A stretch of DNA of 64,000 bases from Archangium lansingense (GTDB lineage Bacteria > Myxococcota > Myxococcia > Myxococcales > Myxococcaceae): the NCBI RefSeq assembly GCF_026626635.1, contig NZ_JAPNKA010000001.1:4092001-4156000 (forward strand), given 5' to 3'. Position numbers and translations under genes: made by a program. Position 1 is the first letter of the stretch; every line of letters begins with the position of its first letter. The notes beneath the pieces are model-generated. The model was not told the DNA's origin, searched no databases, and saw nothing but the letters and a program-made list of their open reading frames with translations. This document shows positions 8,415 to 16,623 of this stretch, piece after piece.

Positions 8415-9692
8415 TCACTCCGTCATGTACAGGTAGGCCAGACACATCTCGTCGTCGGTGCCCTCGCCCCACGTCACGGTGCGGGGCGTGGGGTTGTCCC
8501 AGGCGCAGGTGAGCTTCATCTGGCTGAAGAGCGGCACGCTCACCGGCTGCTTGTAGAAGTACATCTGCTGCCAGTGGAAGTCCCACGCGGGAATCTCGAT
8601 GAGGCGCTGCCCGCCCAGCTCCACCTGGATGCGCCTGCCCTTGGTGTGCATGTGCGGCAACACTCCCCAGAGGGTGCCGGCGGGTACGTACTGCTCGCTG
8701 TGGTGCGAATACCCGGTGGCTCCCGGGGGAATGGCGAATTCACCGTCCACCAGGGCGTAGAGAGAGGCGAGCTTGGAGACGGGCTTGCGTGCGAACTGCA
8801 ACGCCATGCGCGTGAGGTCCGGCTGGGCCTCGCCATGCATCGCGCCGACGCGCCCGGGAGCCACGTCCTGATGCGCCCCGAGCTGCCGCTGGGAGATGTT
8901 GTAGTGGACCTGCATGACGAAGACCGCATCCGCGGCCACGCGCACGCCCGTGCCTTCCGGGTAGCGGGTGGGCGGAGAGCCCGGAGCCCAGGCGCCGAGC
9001 AGCGAGGCTCCCGCGATGCCCGAGTCTCCGAAGCACGTCCAGCCGGGGCCTGCCTCGCGCGCATCGCGGTCGAGCGCCTTCTGGCGGGGCGCGGCGAAGA
9101 GGAGCACGTGGTGCACCTGCTGCTTCACCCCTGGCATCACCTCGAAGCCGATCAGCTCTTGCTTCTGCTCGAGGTGGGGATCCAACAGGAAGCAGTGGTA
9201 GTCGTCCGCGGCCTCGTCCTTGGGGAGGTAGGGCTCGTCGGGGCCGATCGTCAGATCCGTCCATTCCAGGGGCGGCGCGGGCTCGTGGGGGGCGGGCGCG
9301 TCGTTCGGGTCCCCTTCGGGCGCACCCTGCTCGGACCAGGCCGAGAGGATGTCCAACTCGCCCTGCGTCAGCCGCCGCGAGTCCCGGAAGCGGTGGGGGC
9401 CCTCCGCGGGCATCCACGGGGGCATCCGGCGCGCCTGGATCGAGTTGGCCAGCGCCGCGTGCATCCCGGACGCCTCGCCATACGTCTCCAGCGCGAAGGG
9501 GGCGACGCCGTTCTGGGTGTGGCAGCCCTGGCAGCGCTCCTGGAGGATGGGCTGTACGTCCCGGTGCCACGAGACGGGGCCTCCGTCGTAGCGAGGGCCC
9601 TCATCGGAGGGGGTGGGGGTAGGGGTGCAGCCCGGAAGCCCGAGCCAGACGGTCCCCAGCATCAGCAGGAGCAGGCGGTCGCGCGTTCTCAT
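8415..9692 (-). CDS. Copper type II, ascorbate-dependent monooxygenase-like lipoprotein with c-type heme motif
   Basis: The 425-residue protein starts at the ATG ending at 9692. A longer frame upstream is antisense to the next gene and is discarded. The signal peptide ends in a lipobox (LPGC, Cys22). A heme-attachment motif CQGCH lies at 54-58, in a cytochrome-c-like segment. The rest resembles the copper type II monooxygenase C-terminal fold (peptidylglycine hydroxylase/dopamine hydroxylase type): the His pair in KQQVHHVLLF, the HMH pair in VLPHMHTKGR and a Met in the TDDEMC segment match copper ligands. It would be an envelope enzyme that oxidises a C-H bond, with electrons possibly passing through the heme. 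The substrate is unknown. Confidence 0.8.
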   Translation of the reverse strand: MRTRDRLLLLMLGTVWLGLPGCTPTPTPSDEGPRYDGGPVSWHRDVQPILQERCQGCHTQNGVAPFALETYGEASGMHAALANSIQARRMPPWMPAEGPHRFRDSRRLTQGELDILSAWSEQGAPEGDPNDAPAPHEPAPPLEWTDLTIGPDEPYLPKDEAADDYHCFLLDPHLEQKQELIGFEVMPGVKQQVHHVLLFAAPRQKALDRDAREAGPGWTCFGDSGIAGASLLGAWAPGSPPTRYPEGTGVRVAADAVFVMQVHYNISQRQLGAHQDVAPGRVGAMHGEAQPDLTRMALQFARKPVSKLASLYALVDGEFAIPPGATGYSHHSEQYVPAGTLWGVLPHMHTKGRRIQVELGGQRLIEIPAWDFHWQQMYFYKQPVSVPLFSQMKLTCAWDNPTPRTVTWGEGTDDEMCLAYLYMTE

Positions 9693-9842
9693 GTAGGGGC
9701 CCACCATGCCAGCACTCTGGGGGCGATGCACGGGCGCCCTCTCGGCAACACGGGGGCGGCGTGAAAATAAAAACAGGGGGTGAATCCAAGAAATGGGGTC
9801 CGGGAGTCCTAACGGCCGTAAAACCGACGGAAGGACTCCTTC

Positions 9843-10553
9843 ATGAAGACTTTGTTGCTCTCGGCGTGCCTCCTGGCCACCCTCGCGGGAGGGCGGGCCG
9901 TGGCCGCCCCCATGCCCGAGGCGCCCGCTACCCCTTCTGCCCCTCACGAGGGCTCCACCGTGAAGCCCCAGCTTCCTCCGCGGCTGGAGGCCCAGCGCCA
10001 GCAAATGGAGGCCCGCAAGAGCGAGCTCGATGCCCAGGCGCGGAAGCTGGCGGCCGACATCCAGCAGCTCGAAGCGGAGGCACAGCGAATCGACCCGGAG
10101 GGACGGCTCACCCGCGACCAGCTCTTCCAGCTGGTCCAGGCTCGCGAGGAGGCGCGGCTCACCCGCGCCGAGTTCGACCCCTCTCCCGCCCTCATCAGCA
10201 TGTCCCTCTTCGGCTGCTCGCTGACGGCCTTCATTGCCTGGCTGGTGGCCAGCAACCGCAAGTCGCGCCACCTCCACGAGACGGTGCGCATGATGGTGGA
10301 GAAGGGGGCGGAGATTCCCCAGGGGCTGCTCGCGCCGGCTCCGCGCAGGAAGCCGTCCGATTTGCGGCGGGGCATCATCCTGGCCACCTCGGGGCTGGGG
10401 CTGACCATCTTCCTGGCTGCCCTGCCCGACGCGGCGGGGGCCTGGGGGGCGGGGTTGACGCTCCTGTGTATCGGCGTGGGACACATGATTGTCTGGCGCC
10501 TGCAGCAGGGACGGGGTGCGCTGTCGGCCGCGCTCTCGCCGGAGCTCCAGTAG
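9843..10553 (+). CDS. Membrane protein (DUF6249-like) preceding an ECF sigma factor
   Basis: The 236-residue protein has a signal peptide (MKTLLLSACLLATLAGGRAVA), then a Pro-rich stretch and a coiled coil at about 45-95 with a heptad-like run of Glu/Gln/Leu/Ala. Three membrane segments follow at about 120-138, 180-198 and 205-222. The membrane part resembles the small DUF6249 family often found beside ECF sigma factors. The next gene, a sigma factor, starts 18 bases downstream, so the two probably form one operon with the small protein after it. A role as an envelope sensor or membrane partner for the sigma factor is inferred from position. Confidence 0.65.
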   Translation: MKTLLLSACLLATLAGGRAVAAPMPEAPATPSAPHEGSTVKPQLPPRLEAQRQQMEARKSELDAQARKLAADIQQLEAEAQRIDPEGRLTRDQLFQLVQAREEARLTRAEFDPSPALISMSLFGCSLTAFIAWLVASNRKSRHLHETVRMMVEKGAEIPQGLLAPAPRRKPSDLRRGIILATSGLGLTIFLAALPDAAGAWGAGLTLLCIGVGHMIVWRLQQGRGALSAALSPELQ

Positions 10554-10571
10554 TCACGCCTCATCACGCCC

Positions 10572-11123
10572 ATGGCCTCTCCTCCTGAAGCCCCCACGGA
10601 CGCCGAGCTCATCACACGGGTGCTCGTGCGTGACGACCGGCGCGCCTTTGGCGAGCTGGTGGCGCGGCATCAGTCCGCGGTGCGCGGGCTGTTGCGCCGG
10701 CTGACGGGGGGAGATGTGGCGCAGGCGGATGATCTGGCGCAGGAGACCTTCCTGCGCGCCTACCGGGGGCTGCGCGGGTACCGGGGTGGGGCGAAGTTCT
10801 CCTCCTGGCTCTACCGCATCGCCTGCAATGTCTTCTTCAGCCGAGACCGAGGCAGCCGCGATGCGCCCCTGGAGCCTCCCGCCCTGGAGGCTGGGAGCAC
10901 CGAGGTGGCTCTGCTGCCGGACCTGATCCTGGAGCGCCACGACCTGGAGAAGGCACTCGCCTCGCTCAAGCCCCGCGAGCGGGCCGCGCTCGTGCTCACC
11001 TATGCCAACGAGCTGACCCATGAGGAGGCGGCGGTCGTCCTCGACTGCCCCGTGGGAACGCTCAAGACTCATGTCGCGCGCGCGAAGGAGAAGCTGCGCC
11101 GGCAACTCGAGGAGGTCCCATGA
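10572..11123 (+). CDS. ECF-type RNA polymerase sigma factor
   Basis: The 183-residue protein has the two conserved ECF regions. Region 2 runs from about 12 to 80 (RAFGELVARHQSAV, then QADDLAQETFLRAYRGL, then FSSWLYRIACNVF). Region 4 runs from about 120 to 175 (LKPRERAALVLTYANELTHEEAA, ending in the helix-turn-helix GTLKTHVARAKEKLRRQL). It would direct RNA polymerase to an extracytoplasmic-stress-type promoter. The stop overlaps the next start (ATGA, 11120-11123), so translation of the two is probably coupled. The downstream partner is small and membrane-bound, as many anti-sigma factors are. Confidence 0.92.
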   Translation: MASPPEAPTDAELITRVLVRDDRRAFGELVARHQSAVRGLLRRLTGGDVAQADDLAQETFLRAYRGLRGYRGGAKFSSWLYRIACNVFFSRDRGSRDAPLEPPALEAGSTEVALLPDLILERHDLEKALASLKPRERAALVLTYANELTHEEAAVVLDCPVGTLKTHVARAKEKLRRQLEEVP

Positions 11124-11413
11124 ACAGCCGCGATGACGAGGTCTGGCTCGACACGCTGCTCCAGCGGCAACTGCCCTCCGGGCCCTCCGACGATGGCTTC
11201 CGGGAGCAGATTCTCCAGCGCCTGCCCCCGCGCGAGCGGCCCGTGCGGCGCGCGTTCGGCCTCGGCCTCACGTGGCTGGTGGCCGCCATCACCCTGCTGC
11301 TTCCCACGGGGGAAGGGACCATCGTGCTCTCCTCCACGGACGCGGGCAGCCTCGTCGTCCCCTGCTGCCTGGGAACCGCGCTGGTCTGGTACGTCGTGGA
11401 CCGCCTGACGTGA
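11120..11413 (+). CDS. Small membrane protein, possible anti-sigma factor
   Basis: The 97-residue protein starts inside the stop of the sigma-factor gene, with a 4-base ATGA overlap. The N-terminal 45 residues are charged and resemble the cytoplasmic part of short anti-sigma factors (DEVWLDTLLQRQLP, then FREQILQRLPP). Two hydrophobic segments at about 46-62 and 75-92 would make it a membrane hairpin. No zinc-binding HxxxCxxC motif is present, so it is not a classical ZAS anti-sigma factor. The role is inferred from the overlap with the sigma gene. Confidence 0.55.
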   Translation: MNSRDDEVWLDTLLQRQLPSGPSDDGFREQILQRLPPRERPVRRAFGLGLTWLVAAITLLLPTGEGTIVLSSTDAGSLVVPCCLGTALVWYVVDRLT

Positions 11414-11428
11414 GCGGAGCCGGCGCCG

Positions 11429-11968
11429 CTACAGCCACATCCGCCAGAGCAGCCCGAGGCGGGTGGTGTAGCCGACGGCCGCTCGCTCGAGCTGGCCCTC
11501 GGAGGAGACGAAGAAGGTGGTGGGGAACTGATTGACGCGGTAGGCCTGCATGAGCTCATCGCTTCCCAGCAGGACGGGGTAGTCCACGGAGTGCTCGCGC
11601 GCGAAGCGGCGCACGTCTTCCTCGTCCTCATAGGCCACTGCCACGGACAGCACGTGCGCTGAGCCGCCTACGGTGCCCTGGAGCGCGGAGAGGGTGGAGG
11701 TCTCGGCTTTACACACCCCGCACCAGGGGGCCCAGAAGGAGAGCACCACCGGCTTGCCCTGGAGCTCGGAGAGGCGCACCTGCTCGCCGGAGAGGGTTCG
11801 CAGGGTGAAGTCCGGTGCAGGGGCTCCCGTCGGGAGGTGGCGTGTCTGCCAGGCCATCACCGCCAGGAAGACGAGCCCCACCAGTGCGAGATCCATCACC
11901 TGGCGTACCCACCAGCGCTCGCGCGCCCGGTGCCAGACCTGCTTCACCTGTCCCAACATCTTCCGCAT
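11429..11968 (-). CDS. Membrane-anchored thioredoxin-like protein (TlpA/ResA type)
   Basis: The protein is 179 residues from the ATG ending at 11968. A GTG start 12 codons upstream (12004) is possible but would begin inside the intergenic repeat's edge. One membrane segment (VMDLALVGLVFLAVMAW) is followed by a periplasmic thioredoxin fold with the redox motif WCGVC in FWAPWCGVCKAE and the cis-proline loop NQFPTTFFV. Proteins of this type reduce disulfides, for example in cytochrome c maturation. No cytochrome maturation genes are next to it. It converges with the small sigma-operon protein, whose stop is 15 bases away. Confidence 0.85.
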   Translation of the reverse strand: MRKMLGQVKQVWHRARERWWVRQVMDLALVGLVFLAVMAWQTRHLPTGAPAPDFTLRTLSGEQVRLSELQGKPVVLSFWAPWCGVCKAETSTLSALQGTVGGSAHVLSVAVAYEDEEDVRRFAREHSVDYPVLLGSDELMQAYRVNQFPTTFFVSSEGQLERAAVGYTTRLGLLWRMWL

Positions 11969-12014
11969 GGGCGCATTGTCCAACCGACGGAGGCGGAACG
12001 CCACCGTGCACAGA

Positions 12015-12103
12015 CTCCCTCTCCCTCTGGGAGAGGGCGGGGGGTGAGGGTAGTCGCCGCGTGTAGACCCTCACCCTGACCCTCTCCCAGAGGGAGAGGG
12101 GAC
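12015..12103. repeat. Paired, inverted intergenic palindromic repeat (copy B)
   Basis: Two copies face each other. The first arm has CCCTCTCCC (12017-12025), a TCT loop and GGGAGAGGG (12029-12037), then GGTGAGGGT. After about 15 bases comes the mirrored form: ACCCTCACCC (12067-12076), then CCCTCTCCC and GGGAGAGGG (12080-12100). The whole unit could fold as one long cruciform. It lies between two minus-strand genes. Confidence 0.8.
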
Positions 12104-12125
12104 AGTGGGAGAGAGGAGAGACAGC

Positions 12126-12421
12126 TCAGAGCACATCCGCGAGGCTGCGGGCCATGGTCCAGCCATCGTGGTAGACGACGCCCGTCTGGGTGACGGTGTC
12201 GCTGCGGTACAGGCCCACCTTCAGGTAGTTGAGCATCCCCGGGAACAGAGCTGCCACGTCTTCACGCTGGGGCACCACCTGCAGCCGGTCCGAGCTGACC
12301 ATCTGCGTGCTGTCCCACTGGGTGCGGTCGCCCGTCTCGAAGTCGCCGCGCCACACGATGCCGGAGCCAGCCACGGGCGCCGCGCACACGCGGGCCTCGG
12401 CGCCGGGCCGGCGCTGGCTCA
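12126..12421 (-). pseudogene. Heparin-lyase-like (polysaccharide lyase) remnant with internal deletion
   Basis: The frame ending at 12126 reads GSGIVWRGDFETGDRTQWDS, then RLQVVPQREDVAALFPGMLNYLK and a tail ending DGWTMARSLADVL. The first part matches the start of the mature catalytic domain of secreted heparin-lyase-I-like proteins and the second its very end. In that family roughly 150 residues should lie between them, so the middle is deleted in frame. No signal peptide or start codon is visible at the left end of the similarity: the frame runs straight into the stop of the upstream membrane-protein gene (12419). I therefore read it as a broken gene. The identification is from family memory, not from a search. 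Confidence 0.65.
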
Positions 12422-14056
12422 CCGGTTCTTGGGAGTTTCGCGGCCGGCACCTCGCTCCTGCCCGAAGAGGTTGAGGAAGCGAGGCCACTTCGTGCTCGAG
12501 CCCGTTTCCTCGCTGGTGCATCGATCCTGCCAGAGTTCGAAGAGCAGGGTGACATGGAAGTCATCCGCCAACCTCGAGCCAATGAGGTAGATGCTCTCGA
12601 TGCTGGAGCGGGTGCTGTCGGCCAATTGCTGCAGCAGGATGCGGGCCCTCTCCGCCTCGCTGCCCAGCACGAACTGCCTGCAATGAGGGCAGTTCCGCCG
12701 GTGAAAGAAGCGAAGGCTTTTGGCGGGCTGGCCTTTCTGGACCGCTTCGTACAGACAGCGCAGATCTGTCGCGCCTCGGATTCCGAGCTCCCTGGCGATG
12801 CGGATCCTGTCCTGCAGATGTGTGATCAGGATGGCCTGGTTGATCCAGTCGATGATCCGGCTGAACGGATAGTTGGTTCGCAGCGTCAGGATGACGGGAT
12901 CGGACGTGGCGAGGTGTTGGGCGTTGCCGATGCCAAGCTCCTCGAGCCGTTCGATGATCATCTCGTCCAGGCCATCTACATATTCGAGAGGAATCTTCTC
13001 CGAGGTGGCGTGGGGCTGGAGGACCTTTCGAGCCTTGCTGCGAAGTGCCTCATACCCCCAGAAAGGGAACGCGCCGATGGCGAAGTACACGAAGAGCCCC
13101 AGCACGGATGACCCGATGGGGGCCGGGGACGTCTGCGTGACGAGAGGCGCCAGTGCCTCCGGATTCGCCTGGGTGAAGTAGATATCCGGCATGGAGGGGG
13201 CGCTGGGCACGAGGACAACCTGGGGCGGCACCTGTACCGTGGGACTGGCCTGCGTGATGAAGATGCCGGTCTCGCCCACCATGAAGCCGATGAGCATCAT
13301 GGTGAGGGCGCGCAGCGCCGCACCCAGCAAGAATTCAGCGGAGAGCGCTTCCGCGTGCATGCGGTGCAGGAGCACGATGAGTGTGTAGATGTAGATGCCA
13401 TAACCCGTGAACACCAGCCCTCGGATTCCTTCCTGGAAGGGCAAGCCGTTTTCATTCTGAAAGACAGCTACCGACCCCCTGATTCCATGCAAGGCATCGG
13501 AGAAGATCGACAGGACGAGGAAGGGCAGGGCCAGGGCGCACGCGCCCAGCAGGTATTGGCCCGGTCGGCGGCGGAGGAGGTAATCGAGCTCTTTTCTGTC
13601 CGGCTTCTCCAGGAAGCTGAGCGACACGGGCCGTCTCTTCGAGGCGCAGAACCGGCTGGCAATGTCCGCCCGGAACTTCACGTAGGCCTTGACGGTCTGG
13701 ATGTGGATCCGGGTTGAGCGCCTGCGTCTCGTGATGAAATGGCCGAGCGCCAACAGACTCGGTGCGAGGGCCATCACCGTGGGGCAGTAACTGACCAGCC
13801 TGACGGCCAGACCTTCTCCAGGGCCTGGTTCCAGCTTGAGGATGTAGAGGATGCAGACGGCGATGTATAAAAACAGCAGGATGAAGCTAAGAGCGCGGGA
13901 CAATCCCGGATGCTTGAGCACGAAATTCGTGGACTTGTCGAATCGGGCATCGAATTTGGCGAACTGCCGGTCGAGCCAGGTCTGCTCCTTCGGTGGTGGG
14001 TGCTTCTTCGGAGTCTTGCTATTTTTTGGAGCGGGTTTTCGATTGCTTGCACTCAT
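12419..14056 (-). CDS. Multi-pass membrane protein with a C-terminal helix-hairpin-helix-like region
   Basis: The 545-residue protein is unassigned. A basic, Pro/Lys-rich tail at 1-25 precedes hydrophobic segments at about 52-73, 90-108, 168-186, 212-230, 243-266 and 315-335. The cytoplasmic C-terminal part has YVDGLDEMIIERLEELGIGNAQHLATSDP at 359-387, which looks like a helix-hairpin-helix turn (GLDEMIIERLEELGIG). A CPHC pair lies near residue 470. This combination of a membrane bundle and an HhH-like tail is uncommon. The gene ends at the edge of the heparin-lyase remnant, so it may have been inserted there or been brought next to it by the deletion. Function unknown. Confidence 0.7.
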   Translation of the reverse strand: MSASNRKPAPKNSKTPKKHPPPKEQTWLDRQFAKFDARFDKSTNFVLKHPGLSRALSFILLFLYIAVCILYILKLEPGPGEGLAVRLVSYCPTVMALAPSLLALGHFITRRRRSTRIHIQTVKAYVKFRADIASRFCASKRRPVSLSFLEKPDRKELDYLLRRRPGQYLLGACALALPFLVLSIFSDALHGIRGSVAVFQNENGLPFQEGIRGLVFTGYGIYIYTLIVLLHRMHAEALSAEFLLGAALRALTMMLIGFMVGETGIFITQASPTVQVPPQVVLVPSAPSMPDIYFTQANPEALAPLVTQTSPAPIGSSVLGLFVYFAIGAFPFWGYEALRSKARKVLQPHATSEKIPLEYVDGLDEMIIERLEELGIGNAQHLATSDPVILTLRTNYPFSRIIDWINQAILITHLQDRIRIARELGIRGATDLRCLYEAVQKGQPAKSLRFFHRRNCPHCRQFVLGSEAERARILLQQLADSTRSSIESIYLIGSRLADDFHVTLLFELWQDRCTSEETGSSTKWPRFLNLFGQERGAGRETPKNR

Positions 14057-14214
14057 GCTCCACCCCTGAGGAGTTCCAGTATGAAGCGGCTCTTCTCAAG
14101 GGTGGTGAGTCAGGTGCCGCGGGATGTGAGACGAGGAAGCTTTCCTGGCGCTCGTGTCCCGGCCCGTACTGACGGGGGACGGCCCGGCCCCGCAACGCCT
14201 GCCTCGATACCGGC

Positions 14215-15390
14215 TCACTTCAGCGAGCGGATGAACTCCGTCAGCCGGGTGGCCATGGCCTCGTGAGTCGCAGCCGAGGGGTGCCAGTCCTCCCCGTAGG
14301 GAGCGCTCTGCGGAGTGAAGGCGAGGTAATGCACGCGGGCATCTCCCCGGTCGTTGAAGCCCTTCACCAGCGAAGACACCCAGCTCTGGAGGGTGCTCCA
14401 GTGGAACTGCCCAGCGGGATACTCATCGCTCAGCATGGGGCCCACGGCACAGATGATCCTCGCTTGGGGATACTGACTGCGGAGGCGGGTGACGAAGTCC
14501 TCGTAGGCGGCCTGGAAGAGGGGCGCGCTCGGCGTTCCTGGATAGAAGTCGTTCGTCCCCAGGTTGAGCACCACGTGGTCCGGAGGGGCGCGCGTGAAGT
14601 CCCAGCGCGGCGTGTCTTGGTTGGGCAAGACGCGGTTGTAGATATGTGGAACCGTGTTTCCCGTCTCGCCTGTGTTGTTCCGGTAGATGCCTCGGCCCGA
14701 ATTGCAGACCATCACCGCCTCGGCGCCGAGGGTGCGCGCGGTGAGCGCGCCATAGGCCCTCGTGATGTTCTGGTTGACGGAGTGGAAGCCTGTCCCGGGA
14801 TTGCCAGACGCTGGAATGGAGACCTCGTTGCCATAGCCACAGGTGATGGAGTCTCCGATGAACTCGATTCGCGAACTGGGCCGGGCAGGTGGGTCCAGCA
14901 ACTCTCCATGGATTCGCAAGCCTCGCAGCTCGCTCCGGCCGACGTCGCTCTCCGTCAGCTTGATGAGCTCGACGGTGTGCTCGCCCAGGGGGAGGTTCCG
15001 GGCAATCTCATACACAGTCTGGCTCGCGCGGACCGCGAGCTTCACCGGCGCCTGCTCGTCGAGGGTGACCTGGTAGTAGTTGGTCGTTGTCCTGTCGTCC
15101 GGGCCCTGCTCGTTCAGCAACAGCTCGAGGGCATCGCCCCGGAACCGGACCTTGAGGGACACGCCCGAGTACGAGAACACGGCGGAGGCCGCGGAGACGT
15201 CCACCCGCCCCGTGTATTGGAGGCGCGGCTCCGAGGGAGGCACCGTCACCCAGGTGAGCGCGGACGGCGGCTGCTCCGGCGGGGGGGACTCGCTCGGAAT
15301 CTCCACTGTTGGGAGCGGCTCCGGCCCGTGTCCACCGCATGCCAGAAGGACCGGGAGGGCACAGGAGAGGGTCAAGGCGTGCCAGTCCAT
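14215..15390 (-). CDS. Secreted SGNH/GDSL esterase, CE2-like carbohydrate deacetylase
   Basis: The 391-residue protein is probably a lipoprotein (LPVLLACGG). A beta-rich N-terminal domain at about 45-165 precedes an SGNH hydrolase domain, as in carbohydrate esterase family 2. The nucleophile serine is in FIGDSITCGYGNE, the Asn block in LNLGTNDFYPG, and the catalytic His in EDWHPSAATH. CE2 enzymes remove acetyl groups from xylan or glucomannan, so a role in plant or microbial polysaccharide use is likely. The start codon sits just behind a hairpin that covers the ribosome-binding site (15394-15419). Confidence 0.85.
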   Translation of the reverse strand: MDWHALTLSCALPVLLACGGHGPEPLPTVEIPSESPPPEQPPSALTWVTVPPSEPRLQYTGRVDVSAASAVFSYSGVSLKVRFRGDALELLLNEQGPDDRTTTNYYQVTLDEQAPVKLAVRASQTVYEIARNLPLGEHTVELIKLTESDVGRSELRGLRIHGELLDPPARPSSRIEFIGDSITCGYGNEVSIPASGNPGTGFHSVNQNITRAYGALTARTLGAEAVMVCNSGRGIYRNNTGETGNTVPHIYNRVLPNQDTPRWDFTRAPPDHVVLNLGTNDFYPGTPSAPLFQAAYEDFVTRLRSQYPQARIICAVGPMLSDEYPAGQFHWSTLQSWVSSLVKGFNDRGDARVHYLAFTPQSAPYGEDWHPSAATHEAMATRLTEFIRSLK

Positions 15391-15393
15391 CCG

Positions 15394-15419
15394 TTGCTCC
15401 TCTGCCAGTCGAGGAGCAA
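15394..15419 (-). promoter_or_regulatory. Hairpin that would bury the ribosome-binding site of the esterase gene
   Basis: Read on the minus strand, TTGCTCCTC pairs perfectly with GAGGAGCAA across an 8-base loop. The GAGGAG lies six bases before the ATG ending at 15390, so it is the ribosome-binding site of the esterase and the other arm is its anti-site. Folding would block initiation. It could act as a translation switch, with release by a helper, a partner RNA or temperature. This is inference from the sequence. Confidence 0.45.
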
Positions 15420-15429
15420 GGTAGGGAGA

Positions 15430-15475
15430 CGGGTTTTAGACGGCCAGTCGGCCCCAGGTGAGGGGCTTCTGTTAT
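15430..15475 (-). terminator. Possible terminator after the desaturase gene
   Basis: Just beyond the desaturase stop (15476), minus strand, GCCCC and GGGGC form a short hairpin with a 6-base loop (about 15450-15465). A second short GGCC pair follows, then TCTAAAAC. There is no clear T-run, so it would be weak or Rho-dependent. Confidence 0.25.
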
Positions 15476-16549
15476 TCAGCGGTCCGAACGGGCCGCAAGG
15501 GCTTCCGGTGAGGGAACACGCAAATCCCAGGCGAGCCCAAGCCGTGCCAGCAGGCGGAGGAGGAGGCCGCCCAGGTCCACCTGCCACCAGCGGAAGTCGA
15601 CGCGGGCCGAGCCGGGGAAGGCGTGGTGGTTGTTGTGCCAGCCCGCGCCGAGCGTCAGCAAGGCCATCACCACGTTGTTGCGGCTGTCGTCGCGGCTGTT
15701 CAGTGAGCGGCTCCCCACCGTGTGGCCCACCGAGTTGATGGCGAAGGTCACCTGTTGGACGACGTAGTAGCGGACGAGGCCGCCCCAGACGAGCCCGCGC
15801 AGGGCACCGGCCCACGAGCCGGTGACGAGGCCTCCCACGAGGGTGGGCAGCGCGAAGCCGAGCAGCACCCAGGTGCCATAGCGCTGGTTGAGGCGAACGA
15901 GCGGCTCGTCCCGCAGCAAGTCGGGGAGGGTACGTGCGAAGCGGTGGGCCTGGTCATCCTCGGTCGAGGCGAGGAGGTCGGCCGGCGAGGCGCGGTGGCG
16001 CTCCACGAGACGGCCGAAGCGCCCGATGGCGGGCACGTCGAGGTACCAGAGGAACTGGGCCCAGAAGAAGCCGCACAGCCCGTCCCACGCACCCCGCCGT
16101 CCGAGCAAGGGCGAGTGCGGGTCCCCCGGCTGGTCGGTGTTCGCATGGTGTACGCGGTGCACTGCGCTCCACAGCAGCGCCGAGCCTTGTCCCGCCATCG
16201 AGCCGAGGATGAGGAAGAGGGCGCGGAGGGGACGTGTCGTCTCGAAGGTGCGGTGTGCGAAGTAGCGGTGGAAGCCCACCTCAATGCCAATCATGGTGAG
16301 CAGGTACATCCCCACCAACAGGCCGAGGTCCAACCCGCTGAGGCCCTCGCGCAGGAAGAGCCATACGCCTGCGCAGAAGCCGAGCAGGGGGAGTCCCTGG
16401 ACGACGAAGAGCACCAGGGCGCGCCGGGGTCCGCTCAGCCGCTCAGGCGTCCCGGCGGGTTCGGAGGAGAGGGCGAGTGGGGACTCGGCCGGGGCGGAGG
16501 TGGGCCCGTGCGCGGAGGGCGCATCGGGCAAGGAGGGCAGGGCGGACAA
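15476..16549 (-). CDS. Membrane fatty-acid (acyl-CoA type) desaturase
   Basis: The 357-residue protein starts at a TTG codon (16547-16549) with GGAG seven bases upstream; no nearby ATG fits. An Ala/Ser/Pro-rich tail of about 40 residues precedes the membrane domain. The three histidine boxes of the delta-9 desaturase family are present: HRYFAH, HRVHH and HNNHH. These bind the di-iron centre that introduces a double bond into an acyl chain. Hydrophobic segments at about 45-65, 75-95 and 215-260 fit the four-helix membrane topology. Membrane-fluidity control is the likely role. No regulator is adjacent. Confidence 0.92.
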   Translation of the reverse strand: MSALPSLPDAPSAHGPTSAPAESPLALSSEPAGTPERLSGPRRALVLFVVQGLPLLGFCAGVWLFLREGLSGLDLGLLVGMYLLTMIGIEVGFHRYFAHRTFETTRPLRALFLILGSMAGQGSALLWSAVHRVHHANTDQPGDPHSPLLGRRGAWDGLCGFFWAQFLWYLDVPAIGRFGRLVERHRASPADLLASTEDDQAHRFARTLPDLLRDEPLVRLNQRYGTWVLLGFALPTLVGGLVTGSWAGALRGLVWGGLVRYYVVQQVTFAINSVGHTVGSRSLNSRDDSRNNVVMALLTLGAGWHNNHHAFPGSARVDFRWWQVDLGGLLLRLLARLGLAWDLRVPSPEALAARSDR

Positions 16550-16623
16550 CGAGAGCTCCGGTGGGGAACGGGGTGCCCATCATCGTCGAGACCGCCCGAC
16601 GAATCCATGTGCCCCCCGTGCGA

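Noticed and set aside
9693..10484. N-terminal extension of the copper monooxygenase frame
   Set aside because: The extension overlaps the DUF6249-like gene on the other strand, while the signal peptide and lipobox fix the start near 9692.
12126..12521. Intact small protein at the lyase remnant
   Set aside because: The part before PVAGSG is antisense-like noise over the upstream gene's 3' end; only the lyase-like pieces make sense.
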